A DNA stretch of 64,000 bases from Puffinus mauretanicus. Taxonomy: Eukaryota; Chordata; Aves; Procellariiformes; Procellariidae. The stretch lies in NCBI GenBank assembly GCA_023333565.1, contig JAJKFH010001512.1, forward strand, positions 1 to 64,000, in the 5' to 3' direction. Within the stretch, counting starts at the first letter, position 1, and each line of letters begins with the position of its first letter. Positions 10,801 through 22,500 of the stretch are shown here, piece after piece. The notes under the pieces are model-generated. The model made no database searches. It saw only the letters and a list, made by a program, of their open reading frames with translations, and was not told the origin of the DNA. The position numbers and the translations under genes are program-made.

Positions 10801-13800
10801 CTTCCCTTATGCAGGCAGTCTGCTGCGGAGACCACCTGAGACTACAGCATAACACCAAAGCTGATGGAACAGACAACAAAGAGTAAAAGCCCAATTCTGT
10901 GACTTTCCCTCCCTCCCATCCTGCTCTTGTCCCACTGCCATATCCCAGAATCCATATTTTACTTCATTTAAAAAAAAAAAAAAAGCACAAAACCAAGGCT
11001 CCCCAAAGAGACCTTTTTTATTTTTTTTGTGGCATGATTTTTATGCAGAGGCTGATGGCTCTGATAATACAGTCATGTTACCATCCTGCCCCCAGTATCC
11101 CAAAGAAAGTTGTTAACCCACACGTGAATCTGCCAGACTTTTCTGCATTATACAAGGCTGTTACTGCTGCCCTGCCCAGGCTGAGATCAAGGCCCTGTAA
11201 AACCATGCTGGGTCCTTGAAGAGCTGCCCCTCAGCACCCAAGTGCTTGCAGCATTAAAATACTTGTCAGGGAGGGCTGAGTGTGTCTTCTCAGAAGGGCA
11301 GAGTTAAAGCTACTGATACCACAGTCTGGAATTTGGCTTCTCAGGTGTTTATTACATGTCAACTCTGCCTGTACCCTGCTACTCTGAAGGTCCAATCTCT
11401 GGGACACAAGGAGATGCTGGTGGGTCTTAGCTCTGCTATATTATTTGGAGGCAGTTAATCTTTAACTGTGGCCTTACACTGAACTAGTAAAGGAGAAGGG
11501 AGAATGGGAACAGGAATTTCCTCTGCTTGAACTTCTACTTTGCTCTATATAGTCTCAAAGCCCAGCACCTCTGCACTCAGTGGCGGTGGTTCCCTCAGAC
11601 AGCGCAGGGCTTCCTGTGACAAGAACTAGCAGGAAAACCCCTTTGTTTTCCTTTTGCTTCCTTTCCCATTGCTTGAAAGGATCCTGGATCCTGCAGGACA
11701 TAGCAGGAGACCTAAAAGATAAAGCATTAATCTGAGAGTCCACTGGTTGGGTTGCAGACCCGGTCAGCAAGGTGTCAGCACCCTGTCCATGCCTCAGTTT
11801 CTCTTCTCACCCTTGGCTGGTTTTCCTAGTGGGGCAGGGCCTGTTCTTTGCAGGGTCCTTGAGCAGCACCTCGCTCCAAGGGCCTTTCTCCCTTGGGGAA
11901 GGAGAAAGAGTCCCAATTGCAACTGCGCTCACAAGTGTTAAGTGATGCCCAGTTCAGGCTGTTCCCAAAACAGAACTGTTATGATGTGGGGGCCTCAGCA
12001 AAACACCAAGCATGCAGAGAAGGCCTAGTGCTGTTCCGCTTGGCCCTGCTTAGTGCTAGCCCTGGCACCAGCACCAACCAGCCACCAAGAGTCACCTCTC
12101 ACCATGGGAGGAAGCAGGTAGGACAGCCATCTCCCTGTTGGCTGTGGAAAGAAAGCAGGCTAGAAGGGCTGGTTCGCTGGCTGCCAAGTTTCCCAAGAAA
12201 TCATCACAGCAGGAGTCCAGATGAAGCAGAGAGCCATCGCTGCCTGGGTAAAGTCAAGAATTCTTGTACACTGGGCCCCATCTCACAGCAGCACAGCTCA
12301 CGTGGGACTGCAGGCCCTGGACTGGGCAGACATCTCTCATACCAGAGGATTCCAGCCCTGGTTTGCTGCCTGAAAACCATATAAAATAACCAGAGCAGAC
12401 GGCTCAGGGATTGCCCAGGAACACCCAGCTTTGCAAACCCAAGAAGCCTGCCCATACCACAGGAAAATTAACCGCTGATAAAAGTAGGAGTTCACCTCTG
12501 TTTGATTTTTCTCCTTCCCACACCATTCTGCAGCTGGTAGTAGTGGTTATCCCCACCACAGAGCTCGCTGCATCTCAACAATACTCTTACTGGTTAAGTT
12601 TGCTTTCTCAGCAAGTCTAGAACATCTAGTCCTCCAGAAAAAACAGAGAGGGGTAACACTGTGTTCTGCTATCTGCGGCCCCTGGCCCAGCAAATTGTCT
12701 TACTTTTATTGTACTTTTCACTCTGAAAGGTCTTAAGCCGCTCAGCAGAAAAAAGGTCTGGTTTCCAGAGAGGGACAATGTAACCTACTGCTGTACTGCT
12801 GCTACTTCTGGAGCGAGCTGCAAACAGCTGAAACACTGCAGCAGGTTAGGGAGGAAATGAAGACCTGTATCACCTGTCCCCAGCACCCATGCAATGAGGA
12901 GGACACATGAGGGCACTTCCCACACTGGTTGTACTCTAGAGAGAAGGGAAATGCCAGACAGAGGGGGCAAGGGAGCCGCAGCATCTTACTGAGCAGGGAA
13001 CAAGATGCAGAAAGTTGCCCCTAGAAGTTACACACCAGTGTGAAGGGAAAGCAGAGATGACAGCAAGGAAATCAGAGGGCTGATAAGGATCTGTGGCTGT
13101 GAGGCAGGTGTGTGCTAGGGAGCAGATCGTGTGCAAGCAGAGATGTGGGACTGTTGCTGCATTTTGTTTGTTTCCCTTTACCTGGCTGACATGTCTTTTC
13201 ATGTCAAAAGCTAGATCAAAGAGAGGGATGTAAATAGCTAAAACAGGCTTCCTTGTGGGAACAGGGCTGAGTGCCACAGCCAGCCTCTCAGCTGGATCCC
13301 TCCCTGGGAGCAGCATGAGGAGCTGTCACCCTCCATTAGCTAAACACCCAGGGAAGAAAGTGTGCACTGCTGGGTGCCCTGGGCATTCAGGAGCCAAACC
13401 ATGCAGCGAGGCTAGGAAGAGTCACACTCCTCTGCAGCTGTCTCCTCCCTAAGCCACCACCGATGCTGATGGGACACAAGCAGGGCCATGAGGACAAGTG
13501 CTTTGGTTTCATCATGTCAGAAGCCCTTCAGAGTCCAAGGGTATTTGCACTTGGTCCCTGCTTTATTTATATTTTTTTTAAACTCTGCCTCTGCAGAGTT
13601 ATCGTGTCCACTGAGAAAGAGGGACTTGACACTTCCTTTTAATCTCTGCATATCTCTTATTTGGGGGGTAGTGAAGTAACCCTCGCTGACATCATCTGAA
13701 GCTGAGGATGCAGAGCACCTTTGTCAGGAAAGGCGCCTGCAATCCTCCAGTAGCCATTGCAACATGAGGGGACCTCATGCTGCAGGCTCAGGGTATGGAA

Positions 13801-15380
13801 CCCTGGTTAGAAAACCACAGACTGCATCAGAGAAGAGGGAACAGCAGAACAGCCTGGGAGATCAAATGCTCTCCTCACATGCTGGAGAGAAAGATCATCA
13901 AGGCCCTGGCCTACTCTTGTCCCATGGATGGACACGAGCAGTAGTTCTGCCTTTGTGTGTGTTGAAATAGTTGATGGCTTTACCCCTCATCTGTACCCCT
14001 TTGGATAAGAGCACCCACTGTTTTCCAACATCCCTCCGCTGAAATCCCACATTTGGAAGTGGGGCTGTCACTGCTGTCTTGTTCATTCATCTTCCAAGAA
14101 AAAGGTCCCCAGCATTTTTTTTCCTGCCCTTTTCAAGGCAGGAAATTCTACTACATGGCATCCTTCACATGCACACAGTTAACCAAGAACAGCACCACAT
14201 CCCCTGACATCCTCTCTCTATTTTTCTCAAGAAGCTGCACTGCACAAGGGTGTTGGGCCAAGATGGAGCAGTGCCCATGCCATCAAAGCCCAGGGTCTCC
14301 CCCGGCTATCCCCCTTTGCCCTCCAGTCCCAGCAGAGATTAGAACAGCCTGGAGCCTGTTCTGAATTGGGCCAGCTAGTAACAGCTCCCATGGGGCTGGT
14401 CAGAGCAGTGTGCCATGCTCTGCTCCTTTCCCATGCCCCCACAGCAGGGGTTGCTGGGGCAAGGAAGAAAACTGGCAACATTGTTCTGATCCCACCATGG
14501 GGCTTCCCCAGCCTACGCTGCCCCTTTTATTTGACCGTGAACTTTAACTCTAAATGCCCCGATCCCTGCTCTGCACAGGGAACTCAAATCTGGGTTGTAT
14601 GTTCAATAATCAAGAGCAGGTGAAATACACTGGCATGTAGCATTACATTTCGGAAGGTGTATAGATTTTTTGCAGAACCTCAAATCAAGTGCCCTACACT
14701 GTTGGGGGGGGGCATTTGCAGCAAACAAAGCAGATGAGGAAACAAACCACAGGTAGAGAGGGATTGCAGTCTAAAGGATTTTAAAAAAGGGACTACAGCA
14801 GGAACACGAGTCTGAGAGTGGGCAAGAGGGAGCCAAAGCTACATGGCACAAGAGATTCCTGAAGTCCCTGGGAAGCAGCTAACACTACCAAAAGGGCTGC
14901 TGCCCTTCCCCCTTTTCCTGTTTCTGCTACTCTTGCTAATTCTTTTACTGCCGCCAAACCTAAACCACAGCACTGCTCTTCCCTCCTACACAGTGCTCAG
15001 CAGTGGTTTTCAGGGCTATGGAGTAAGCTTTGCAGTTTCCTGGGAGAGGTGATACCACTGCAAAACGCTGTGCCAGCCTGGAAAGCAGCAGTCCCGACCC
15101 TCCCCGCATCCTTTTATGAGCCCCATACCTGCCACCAACAGGGAGCTCTACCAGCAAAAAAATATTTTTTTACTTCTTGTCACATCTCCCTCATCCATCA
15201 GGCCTGGGCCCTGCAGGTGGGTGTAATCAAGAAACCACAGGCCAGAGTTAAGTAGTTATTAGTATTTTAAGGGGAGAGGAAGGTTTGAACAAGTGGGAGC
15301 TGGGGTTTGGCATAATAACAGAAGCGACCGACTCCTCTGGCTACTGTAAATCAGATAGGGCCCCACTGATGAGGCCTTTT
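4881..15380. other. Intergenic region between PHB1 and ZNF652
   Basis: No exon set, recognisable protein or structured RNA. Long open frames on the minus strand at 6697-7425 and 7655-8440 have low-complexity, shadow-like translations and no domain. Notable only are a CTCF-like motif, a short A run at 10970-10984 and GC rising towards the CpG island. An unspotted lncRNA is possible. Confidence 0.6.
7920..7934 (+). promoter_or_regulatory. Candidate CTCF-binding site
   Basis: CCACCAGGTGGCAGC fits the CTCF core consensus CCASYAGRKGGCRSY at every position, in the + orientation facing ZNF652, within a locally GC-rich patch. It contains an E-box (CAGGTG), so a ZEB/Snail site is the alternative. Occupancy cannot be judged from sequence. 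Confidence 0.6.
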
Positions 15381-15846
15381 TTAAGGTCTTACCTGGCTCC
15401 TGAGGGGCAGCTCTGTCACCCTACGCGACAGGCGGCCCTTTCAAGGCGCCTCCCATCCCGAGGCCGCAGCCGCTCCCTCACGGCAGCCGCTGTGTGAAGC
15501 GTTATCCCCATTTATCCGTGAGGAGCGGGGCCCCGAGGCCTGGCGTCGACCCGGCTCCTATTACGGCCATTATTCCCCCGGCGGCAGGGCTGAGACCAGG
15601 GGCCTTCACCGGAGCGGCGGAGCTGCCCGCGGAGCGAGGCAAGGCGTGGGCCGGGGTTAGCCGCAGCGGAGCCCTCGCCACAGCTTGCCCGGCTCAGCTG
15701 ACTGCAATTAGGGCGGCCTCTCTAATTACCTCAGCGGAGTAACGGTCGGCCCCGCTGAGGGGAGCCGGCGCCCTCCCCCGCCTTCGCGCCGCTCACCGCG
15801 CTCCGCGCGCGCCGCCTCACCTGAGCCCCGCGGGGCTCCGGCCCCC

Positions 15847-15856
15847 GCGCATGCGC
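15847..15856. promoter_or_regulatory. NRF1-type palindrome (upstream copy)
   Basis: GCGCATGCGC, the perfect palindromic core of the NRF1 consensus, inside the CpG island upstream of the presumed ZNF652 start. Confidence 0.6.
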
Positions 15857-15979
15857 AGCGGCCCCCCCCCCGCGCCGCGCGCCTCACCTGCGCTCCGCGC
15901 TCCCCTCCGGCCCCGCCGCAGCCCGAGGTGAACAGCGATGGGCGGGGGCGGGGGGGGGAAGCGAGGCAGCCGCCCGACG

Positions 15980-15989
15980 GCGCATGCGC
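15980..15989. promoter_or_regulatory. NRF1-type palindrome (downstream copy)
   Basis: Second perfect GCGCATGCGC, 133 bases from the first. A pair of such sites is typical of housekeeping CpG-island promoters. Confidence 0.6.
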
Positions 15990-16074
15990 CCCTGGGCGCC
16001 GCGCGCCGGCCCCGCTCCCCTCAGCCTATGGGTGTCCCGTCGTCGTCCTCCCCCCACCCCCCCCGCCCCGGCCC

Positions 16075-16200
16075 CGCGCGCGCGCGCTCCCCTGCTCGCG
16101 CACACGCGCACTCCCCCCCCCACACCCACCCCACCCCCCCCGCGCGGCAGCCACCTCCTCGGCGCGCGCCCGCACCGGCACGCGCGCGCGCGTGCGCGCG
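16075..16200. repeat. Alternating CG tracts (Z-DNA-prone) and C-rich stretch
   Basis: A CG dinucleotide run covers 16075-16087. A 23-base perfectly alternating purine-pyrimidine tract covers 16178-16200, with C-rich low-complexity DNA between them. Such tracts favour Z-DNA and are common near start sites. Confidence 0.7.
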
Positions 16201-16209
16201 GCGGAGTCG

Positions 16210-16513
16210 CGAGACTGGCTGCGGCGGCCACGTAGCGCTGCGGCGGCGGCTGAGGGGAGCGGGAGCCGCGTCCGCCGGCGGCGGCGGGGCCTGGGCCTGA
16301 GCCCGAGCCCGAGCCCGAGGCAGCGGCTACTCGAGCGCCGCGGCGGCGGCTGAGGGGGCCGAGCGGAGGGAGAGAGGGAGGGCCCCGGCCGCCCTGCCCT
16401 CCGCCCTCCCGCCTCGCCTCCTCCACCCGCCCTCCGCCGCCTCGCCTGTGCCCCCCTCCCCTCGCCGCCCGGCATGGAAGGCGGCGGGGGCGGCCCTGAG
16501 GGGATCGGCCTGG
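16210..16513 (+). other. ZNF652: Presumed ZNF652 first exon (5'UTR; start uncertain)
   Basis: The 3' end is set by the donor CTGG|GTGAGTG. The 5' end is only a guess from the CpG-island core. It contains an ATG at 16474 in strong context (G at -3, G at +4) opening a short upstream frame that crosses the splice to exon 2. It is assigned to ZNF652 because the next good acceptor in sense is at 32774 and the coding exons follow. Confidence 0.6.
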
Positions 16514-19500
16514 GTGAGTGTGGACAGCCCGCTCGGCTGGAGATCCCCTTCCCCCTTCTCCTCGGGCCTGGCGGCAGCCGCCGAGAAGCGCTAGGCCCAG
16601 CCCGGGGGTGGGTGACGGAGGGAGCGGGGTAGAGCCGCCTCCCGGCCTGGAAGGGAGCGGGGCTGGGGGCGGGGGGACGGCCGCGCCGTGCCCGGCCCGC
16701 AGCCCCCCGGGGGAGCAGGGTGCGGGCAGGGCACCCCCCGGGCGGAAGGGGTGCAGCCAGAGGAGTCCCCCGCGGGAGGAGGGGAGCGGGCGGGAGAGGA
16801 ACGCTGCCGGAGTGCCGGGGGATCTGCCCTGGCTGCTGTACCCTGCTGGGAGGGGGCTGTGCCACCTGCCCAGGGGGAGGGGAGTGGAGGGAAGGTGAGT
16901 TGCACGAAGCAAGCGGGAGAAAAAACAAAATAATCGTGCTGTCTTTGGCTGTGCTGGACTGCCTTTCCACACCTCTCTGCGCTTTCTGCCTTTGCTTTCC
17001 AGCCCCCTCCCGCGGAGTGGTGGCACGGAGGTGTGGGGGCAGCCCTCTCCTTCCTCCTTGTCACTTGCTAATTGTGCAGCCACGACGGTGCACGGTCCGC
17101 GATTGTTAGGAGGTGACGCGGTTCTTAAATGCACTCGCTTCTGGGACTGGAGTTGTCATTGGGTAGGTGAGGAAATGAAATGTTACCTTGTCCAGTAGCT
17201 GGGTCCAGGTGTGTGAAGGGAAAAAATCAGATGTTTTCTCCCTTCCTCAGTCTTTTGCGTAGGTATCTTCCTGTTCTCTTTGCTCTCAGGACAGATGTTG
17301 TGGTATGTGCGTCCCAGGGTTTTGGTTTTTGTTTTGATTTTTAACTGCCTCGTGTGCAACTTTCGGTCCTGTGGATGTCTCGGTACAGGTATTGTTAGAA
17401 TGAAAAGATATGCTTCAAGATAGTGTATCTCTTTGGTCTTAGTAGTATTATGTAAGTATCTTTAATCACAACTGAGTTGTGGCATCTTGTGCAGCAGAAG
17501 TGATTTAAGTCAAAGCGAGGGAAGTACTGTAGACATAAAGGATGTGAGGAATGTGCATTTTTATCTTTTCAGGGGATGACCTGAGCTGTATTGTTCTGGG
17601 AATGGCAACTGGCACATGCTTTGTTGACAGTGGTGTATGCGCGGTGAATCAAGAGAATGATGGTGGGGGTATGTGTGTGCGCGCTGAATAAAGGAGATGT
17701 AATGCGTGAGCATTGATTTGTGAAGGGTGGTCTGGTGCACCTTGATTTGCCACCGTGGTGATTGACTGCAGCTTGATTGTTCGCATGTGGAAGTTGGGTG
17801 CTCTTTCTCTTGAGGTATCTGGTGTGTATTAACAAAATGAGCATTATAGATGCAGGCCTATGGACACTGGTGTGGTTTAAAAGGCTGTGGCGTAGGGAAA
17901 TCTCATATAAAAAGGATCTAATATTTTATGGTAACAGATAATTTACATCCTTTACATGGGTCTAGTCTAGTGTTCTCGCCGGTACCAATTTGAAACCCCT
18001 TTATCTGTCTTTGTACCTGCATGTAAGATGCATTTTTTTTCTGCTTTATAGAGATTAATCAAGTGCTTGCAATATGGTTGTTGTGCTGAATGGATGAAGA
18101 GCCCCATCCCTGCCCCAGGCAGCCAACACTTAAATTTAGATGTTGATAATAAAGTTGAGATATAGACTGAACTCACAGTGTGAATGTGTAGTTGAGGGTT
18201 AGAAATTTTGAAAGCTTTTTCAGAGAGTATTTGTTTGAAGGAGAAGTGCAGAATCATGAAGGCTTTTTACTTTTCTAACGAAGCAATTGCATGTAATAGG
18301 ATGTCAGAGACTTAAGATTTTATTTATAATTTTAGCTAGTGTTTGGCGACTGATGTTTAGAGCTACTTCAGCATTTATTTGCAGTAACTGAGATCAGTTG
18401 TATTTGGGAAAATCAGTTCAGTAAATGTTTTGTGGCTGAGCATTTGTAATATTTGTAAAAAAACCTTTCAAATCTTTACATGATCAAAAGAGACTTTGGC
18501 ATTATAGGCTATTGGTCATTTGTTTTAAAGGACTTAATTGATTATATTATTATTTCTTCTCACCTCATACTGATACAGGAACTTTGATGTTTTCTGGAGA
18601 GTAAATTTTTCAGCAGTTTTGTACGAATGGTTAGGTATATATAGGAGCTAAATTATAAAAGCAGTTTGTCAGGTTCTGTTGCAAGTGCAAGATACTGGGA
18701 TGTTCGGTTTTTATTCTCATTGCCAGAATCATAGAATGTGGAAATTTCAGACTGAGAGGTGCAATTTCATCTAAAGATGGAAAGTCATTATATGTACAAG
18801 AAATTGCTTATAGATCGAACCTATTTTGTCTGGTGTCATACCCCCTAGAGCACGAGATGTCCATGTAAGAACAACTGGGGAAGAGTCCTCTGAGTTCGTA
18901 CAACTGCATCAAATAGATACTTTCAGTAAACAAGATCCCATCTTCCAGTCTTGGTATCATGTGCCGTATCAGCGCCTAATGGAAGAGTGGTGTACCAACA
19001 GCATATCTGAGATAGGCACAGGTGTATTTAAGGTGATTACAAAACTGCGTGTCATCAGTGACCTGTTTCTCTGTGGCACACTATAATATGCCTTGTCAAA
19101 GAATTTCTTTCTAACCCCACAAAAATGAGAGACATAACTGGAAGGAAGAACCAACCAATTGAGAAGATTGATATGTTCTCTAGCAACCTGATTCTGTGGA
19201 TTATTATTGTATTAAAATATTTTATAACCATTCTCTTACTTGGTTAAATTCCTACAGCACAGAACAGCTGATCTCTTAATGTATTCTGCTGTGAAACAGC
19301 TCTCCCTACAAGATCCAGATCTTGACTTCTAAATGGAAGATTAAGTAAATTTTAAGGAACATAATTTTGTTTTTTGAAACAGTATTAGTTTGCATTTTGC
19401 TAAATACATGCTATTTGTCTTTTCAGAATGTTATGATACCAAAGTTTGTTTCTTCCCCCCACAATAGTTCGAAAAAACGTGGATTTTTATGTGGAGGTCA

Positions 19501-22500
19501 TTTTATTATCATGAAGTTATACGCTTTAAATATTCATGCAGTCAATGAGCAGATACTGTCTACAGTTGACATCACCCTATAATGTCTTGAGCTTCCTCAA
19601 GCTGAGGAAGCATGGCTGAATTATTTCAGTCAGTCTTTTCCAATAAGAGTCTGTAGTTTTTAACCTGTTCTTTCTGTGGATCTAAATGCCTAACTTCCAG
19701 CTGTTTCCACTGTAAATACTGGGCTTATGTATTTCAAAAACTTTGCAATAACTCCTTTATTCTGTCAAAAGTCTAAATAACTAATCTCTGTTAACAACAA
19801 ATTTTATGTCTTTAAGAACATTTTAATAAAAATACGATTTGTCCTTGAAGTTGCAAACTGTATTTAAACACATACTCTTATAAGTGAGTAAATGTGAGTA
19901 AAATTATATACCATCTTGGGTCTTTGCAGGACCTTAATTTTCAGTATTTTGGAAAGTGGGTGGGGTTTGCTTGTAACTCTTAAGTAGAATTCATGTAGGT
20001 CTCATAACTAGTAAAAGCATAACAGACAGACTTTCCTAGCTTAGTTGAAACATTCATTATAACCTAAACTTCTCGTATCTAATTTCCAAATTACTTTTGC
20101 AAATGCTTAATTTTCCAGGGGATCTTAAATTGGTGATTTTTAGGTTGCTCCTCCCTCCTGAAAAACAATTGCATGGGGAGTGAAACTCTGGCGGTAGCTC
20201 TGGTGCCAGCAGCTTAAACTCATTAACACAAGCAGCTTGCATTAGTTTCCTTGACACTTTCAGACACCCTTCCCTGAGGAGGTTTCAGACTAGTAGTTTT
20301 CGCTCAAGAGAAACATTTAGCTATGCTAAGCAACTACCAGCACTTTATGCTGTATTGCTCTCTTGTTTGTGTATTTTTAAGTTTTGAAACTTGATTCTTT
20401 CAGTGGAAAAGTGATTTTAGGAATGTAATAAAAGGCAAGTGGGCCTGCTTGAAGATAGGTTATTGGAATTAGGATCCATATTAATATTTGAGACAAAACC
20501 TGTTAAGCCAATTTCGTTCTGTCCCAGGTACTAAATACAAGTGAACAGAAAGTTTTGCAGCTGGAATTTTGGAGGAATATTTGTGGTATCACTGCAAAGA
20601 CAGATGGCCTGGTAGGATAAGGTAGTAGAGCTTTTCTTTTTTTACAAGCAGAAAGTTTTATAGTTGAAAATTTACAGACAAGCATCCATTAATCCACATA
20701 CCTTCTTTTATGGGAATGTTGTACACAAAAAATTGCAAATATTTGAGTTGGAGCATAGCTGAATCTTGCAGGTGCAGAAAGCTTACTAGAACTTTGCATT
20801 TCCTCTCTCTGACTAGTCTCGTGGAAACGAGTAAACGTGGAACAGTAAAAATCTGTTATGAACTCCACAGTTGCTTGCAGGTCATGCTTATTTAAGCCTT
20901 TTTAGTGCTTATGTGATGAAAAGAGAATTATGGAATGTGTCTTAATAGTGCTGTCTGAAGACAAATTACATACGGTGACAACTGTGAATTTTAATGGTAG
21001 AAGGCAGACTATTTCTAACAAAAAGCCTGATTGCTGTTAGTGTCCAGTATCCTAACACGTAGCAAGTACTGTCAGCTAGCTGTGTCACTGTAATATTTTT
21101 GGACATTTGCTGAACAGGAGTATTTATGTTTTCTGATTGATGCAGATATTTTTTGCTACATATGCTTTAAAGAAGCAGCTCTCCTTCCTGCTCATACTTT
21201 TGTAGGTTTTCTCGTTCTATCCTTTCTAACAAATTACACTGTTTCATACAATGATGGGAGCTCTGTCCTTAAGTCCAGAAACTTTCCGTTTTTTCTTTTC
21301 TTTTTCACGCTAGCAAATTTGAGGTATTTCTCACATAAATGATGGGGTCAGATGCATTGCCATTCGTCAGTATATTTTGTATGCTTTCTCACTGTAGTAA
21401 ATACTCCAGGTTCCCTGTTAAGTGACACGCACTGTGCTTAGATTTCCCATGTTTTAACTGCATGTCACTTTATGAGGGACTTACATTGGCATAGGCGTTT
21501 AATGCACTGCGACACCAGTAGGCTTGACATAATGAAAATACAAGTTGTGGTGTATAGATGCGACTTCAGAAGTCTTTAGCAGGGACAGAAACATATCCTA
21601 AGACATCTTCATTGCCCACGTCATGTAATAGTAAAAATGGCTGCTGAGAATCTCTAGTTTGCTTTATTGTAATGTGCATGTCTTGAATCATTCATTTCAC
21701 AGTTACTAGCTGCAGGACAAAATCTATTAGTCAGAGTGAAATGCCATGCTGACTGCAGTTTAAAGGTCTGAGAAAAATTATGTCCTGAATTTAATTGCAA
21801 CTTTTTGCCAGGCAGTTTTGTTTTAACACATACCTTGTTGCACTTTTCTTCTTCAACTTGTACCTTTCTAAACTCATTCCAATTCTTGTGTTTTCCTGTT
21901 TGGTGTCCCCTCACCTTACTCTTTCTTTATTACACTGTTTTCTACGGCCTTTTTTAAACTTGTTTCCTAAACCAGTCTGTTTTCTTTCCCTCTTTTAGAT
22001 TTTCATAGCTTTTCATCTAACCTGCAGATTTCTTGATGAAGGATCCCGCCTTCTACTTATCTTTGATAAATTACCTAGCCCACTTACGGTGCTATAAAAT
22101 CATTTAACGTAATCTCTCCTGTGCACAACCGACTTCTATTATCCCACACTCCAAGCACTTTAAATTCAGACAATAAGATGAAGTTAATTATCCCTGCTGT
22201 CAGTGGTCACTCTTCTTCCCTTCTCGCCCTCCCTTCGCACAAATAACCCCAATCTTACTGAGATTCTTAGTGAGATGCTATTCCCTGTCTTGCTTAGGAA
22301 GCTAAGTAACTGTTGTTCCTTTTTGCCAAGAGGGAAAAGAAAAGTTTTGGTTTTCTTTTTTTCCAAGTGTTCTCTCTCACACCCTGGAAACTTGCTGGTT
22401 GCTGTAAAGACAGCATCTCATTGCTGAGATTTGGAATTCATGTGCCACTGAGTAGGTCCTGAGGTGGTTTCTGTGATAGTTCGTTCAGACCTTTGCCAAG

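Larger units (their letters stand above)
15390..16950. promoter_or_regulatory. ZNF652: CpG island, likely ZNF652 promoter
   Basis: About 1.5 kb of very GC- and CpG-rich DNA embedded in AT-rich sequence, with GC boxes, C runs, alternating CG tracts and two NRF1-type palindromes. No TATA box is evident, so dispersed initiation is expected. It lies about 16 kb before the first ZNF652 coding exon, and a consensus donor (GTGAGT at 16514) follows its core, as expected for a non-coding first exon. Long frames on both strands here are composition artefacts. Confidence 0.85.

Noticed and set aside
15884..17134. 416-codon open frame, minus strand across the CpG island
   Set aside because: Pro/Arg/Gly/Ala-rich translation produced by CpG composition; it crosses the promoter and first exon of ZNF652.
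18826..19086. 86-codon open frame in ZNF652 intron 1
   Set aside because: Starts at a non-ATG codon, with no known domain; nearby CR1-like tail is too weak to call a retroelement gene.
20910..20960. GTGATGA ... CTGA spacing suggestive of a box C/D snoRNA
   Set aside because: Only about 50 bases, no terminal stem and no inner boxes seen; motifs this short are expected by chance.
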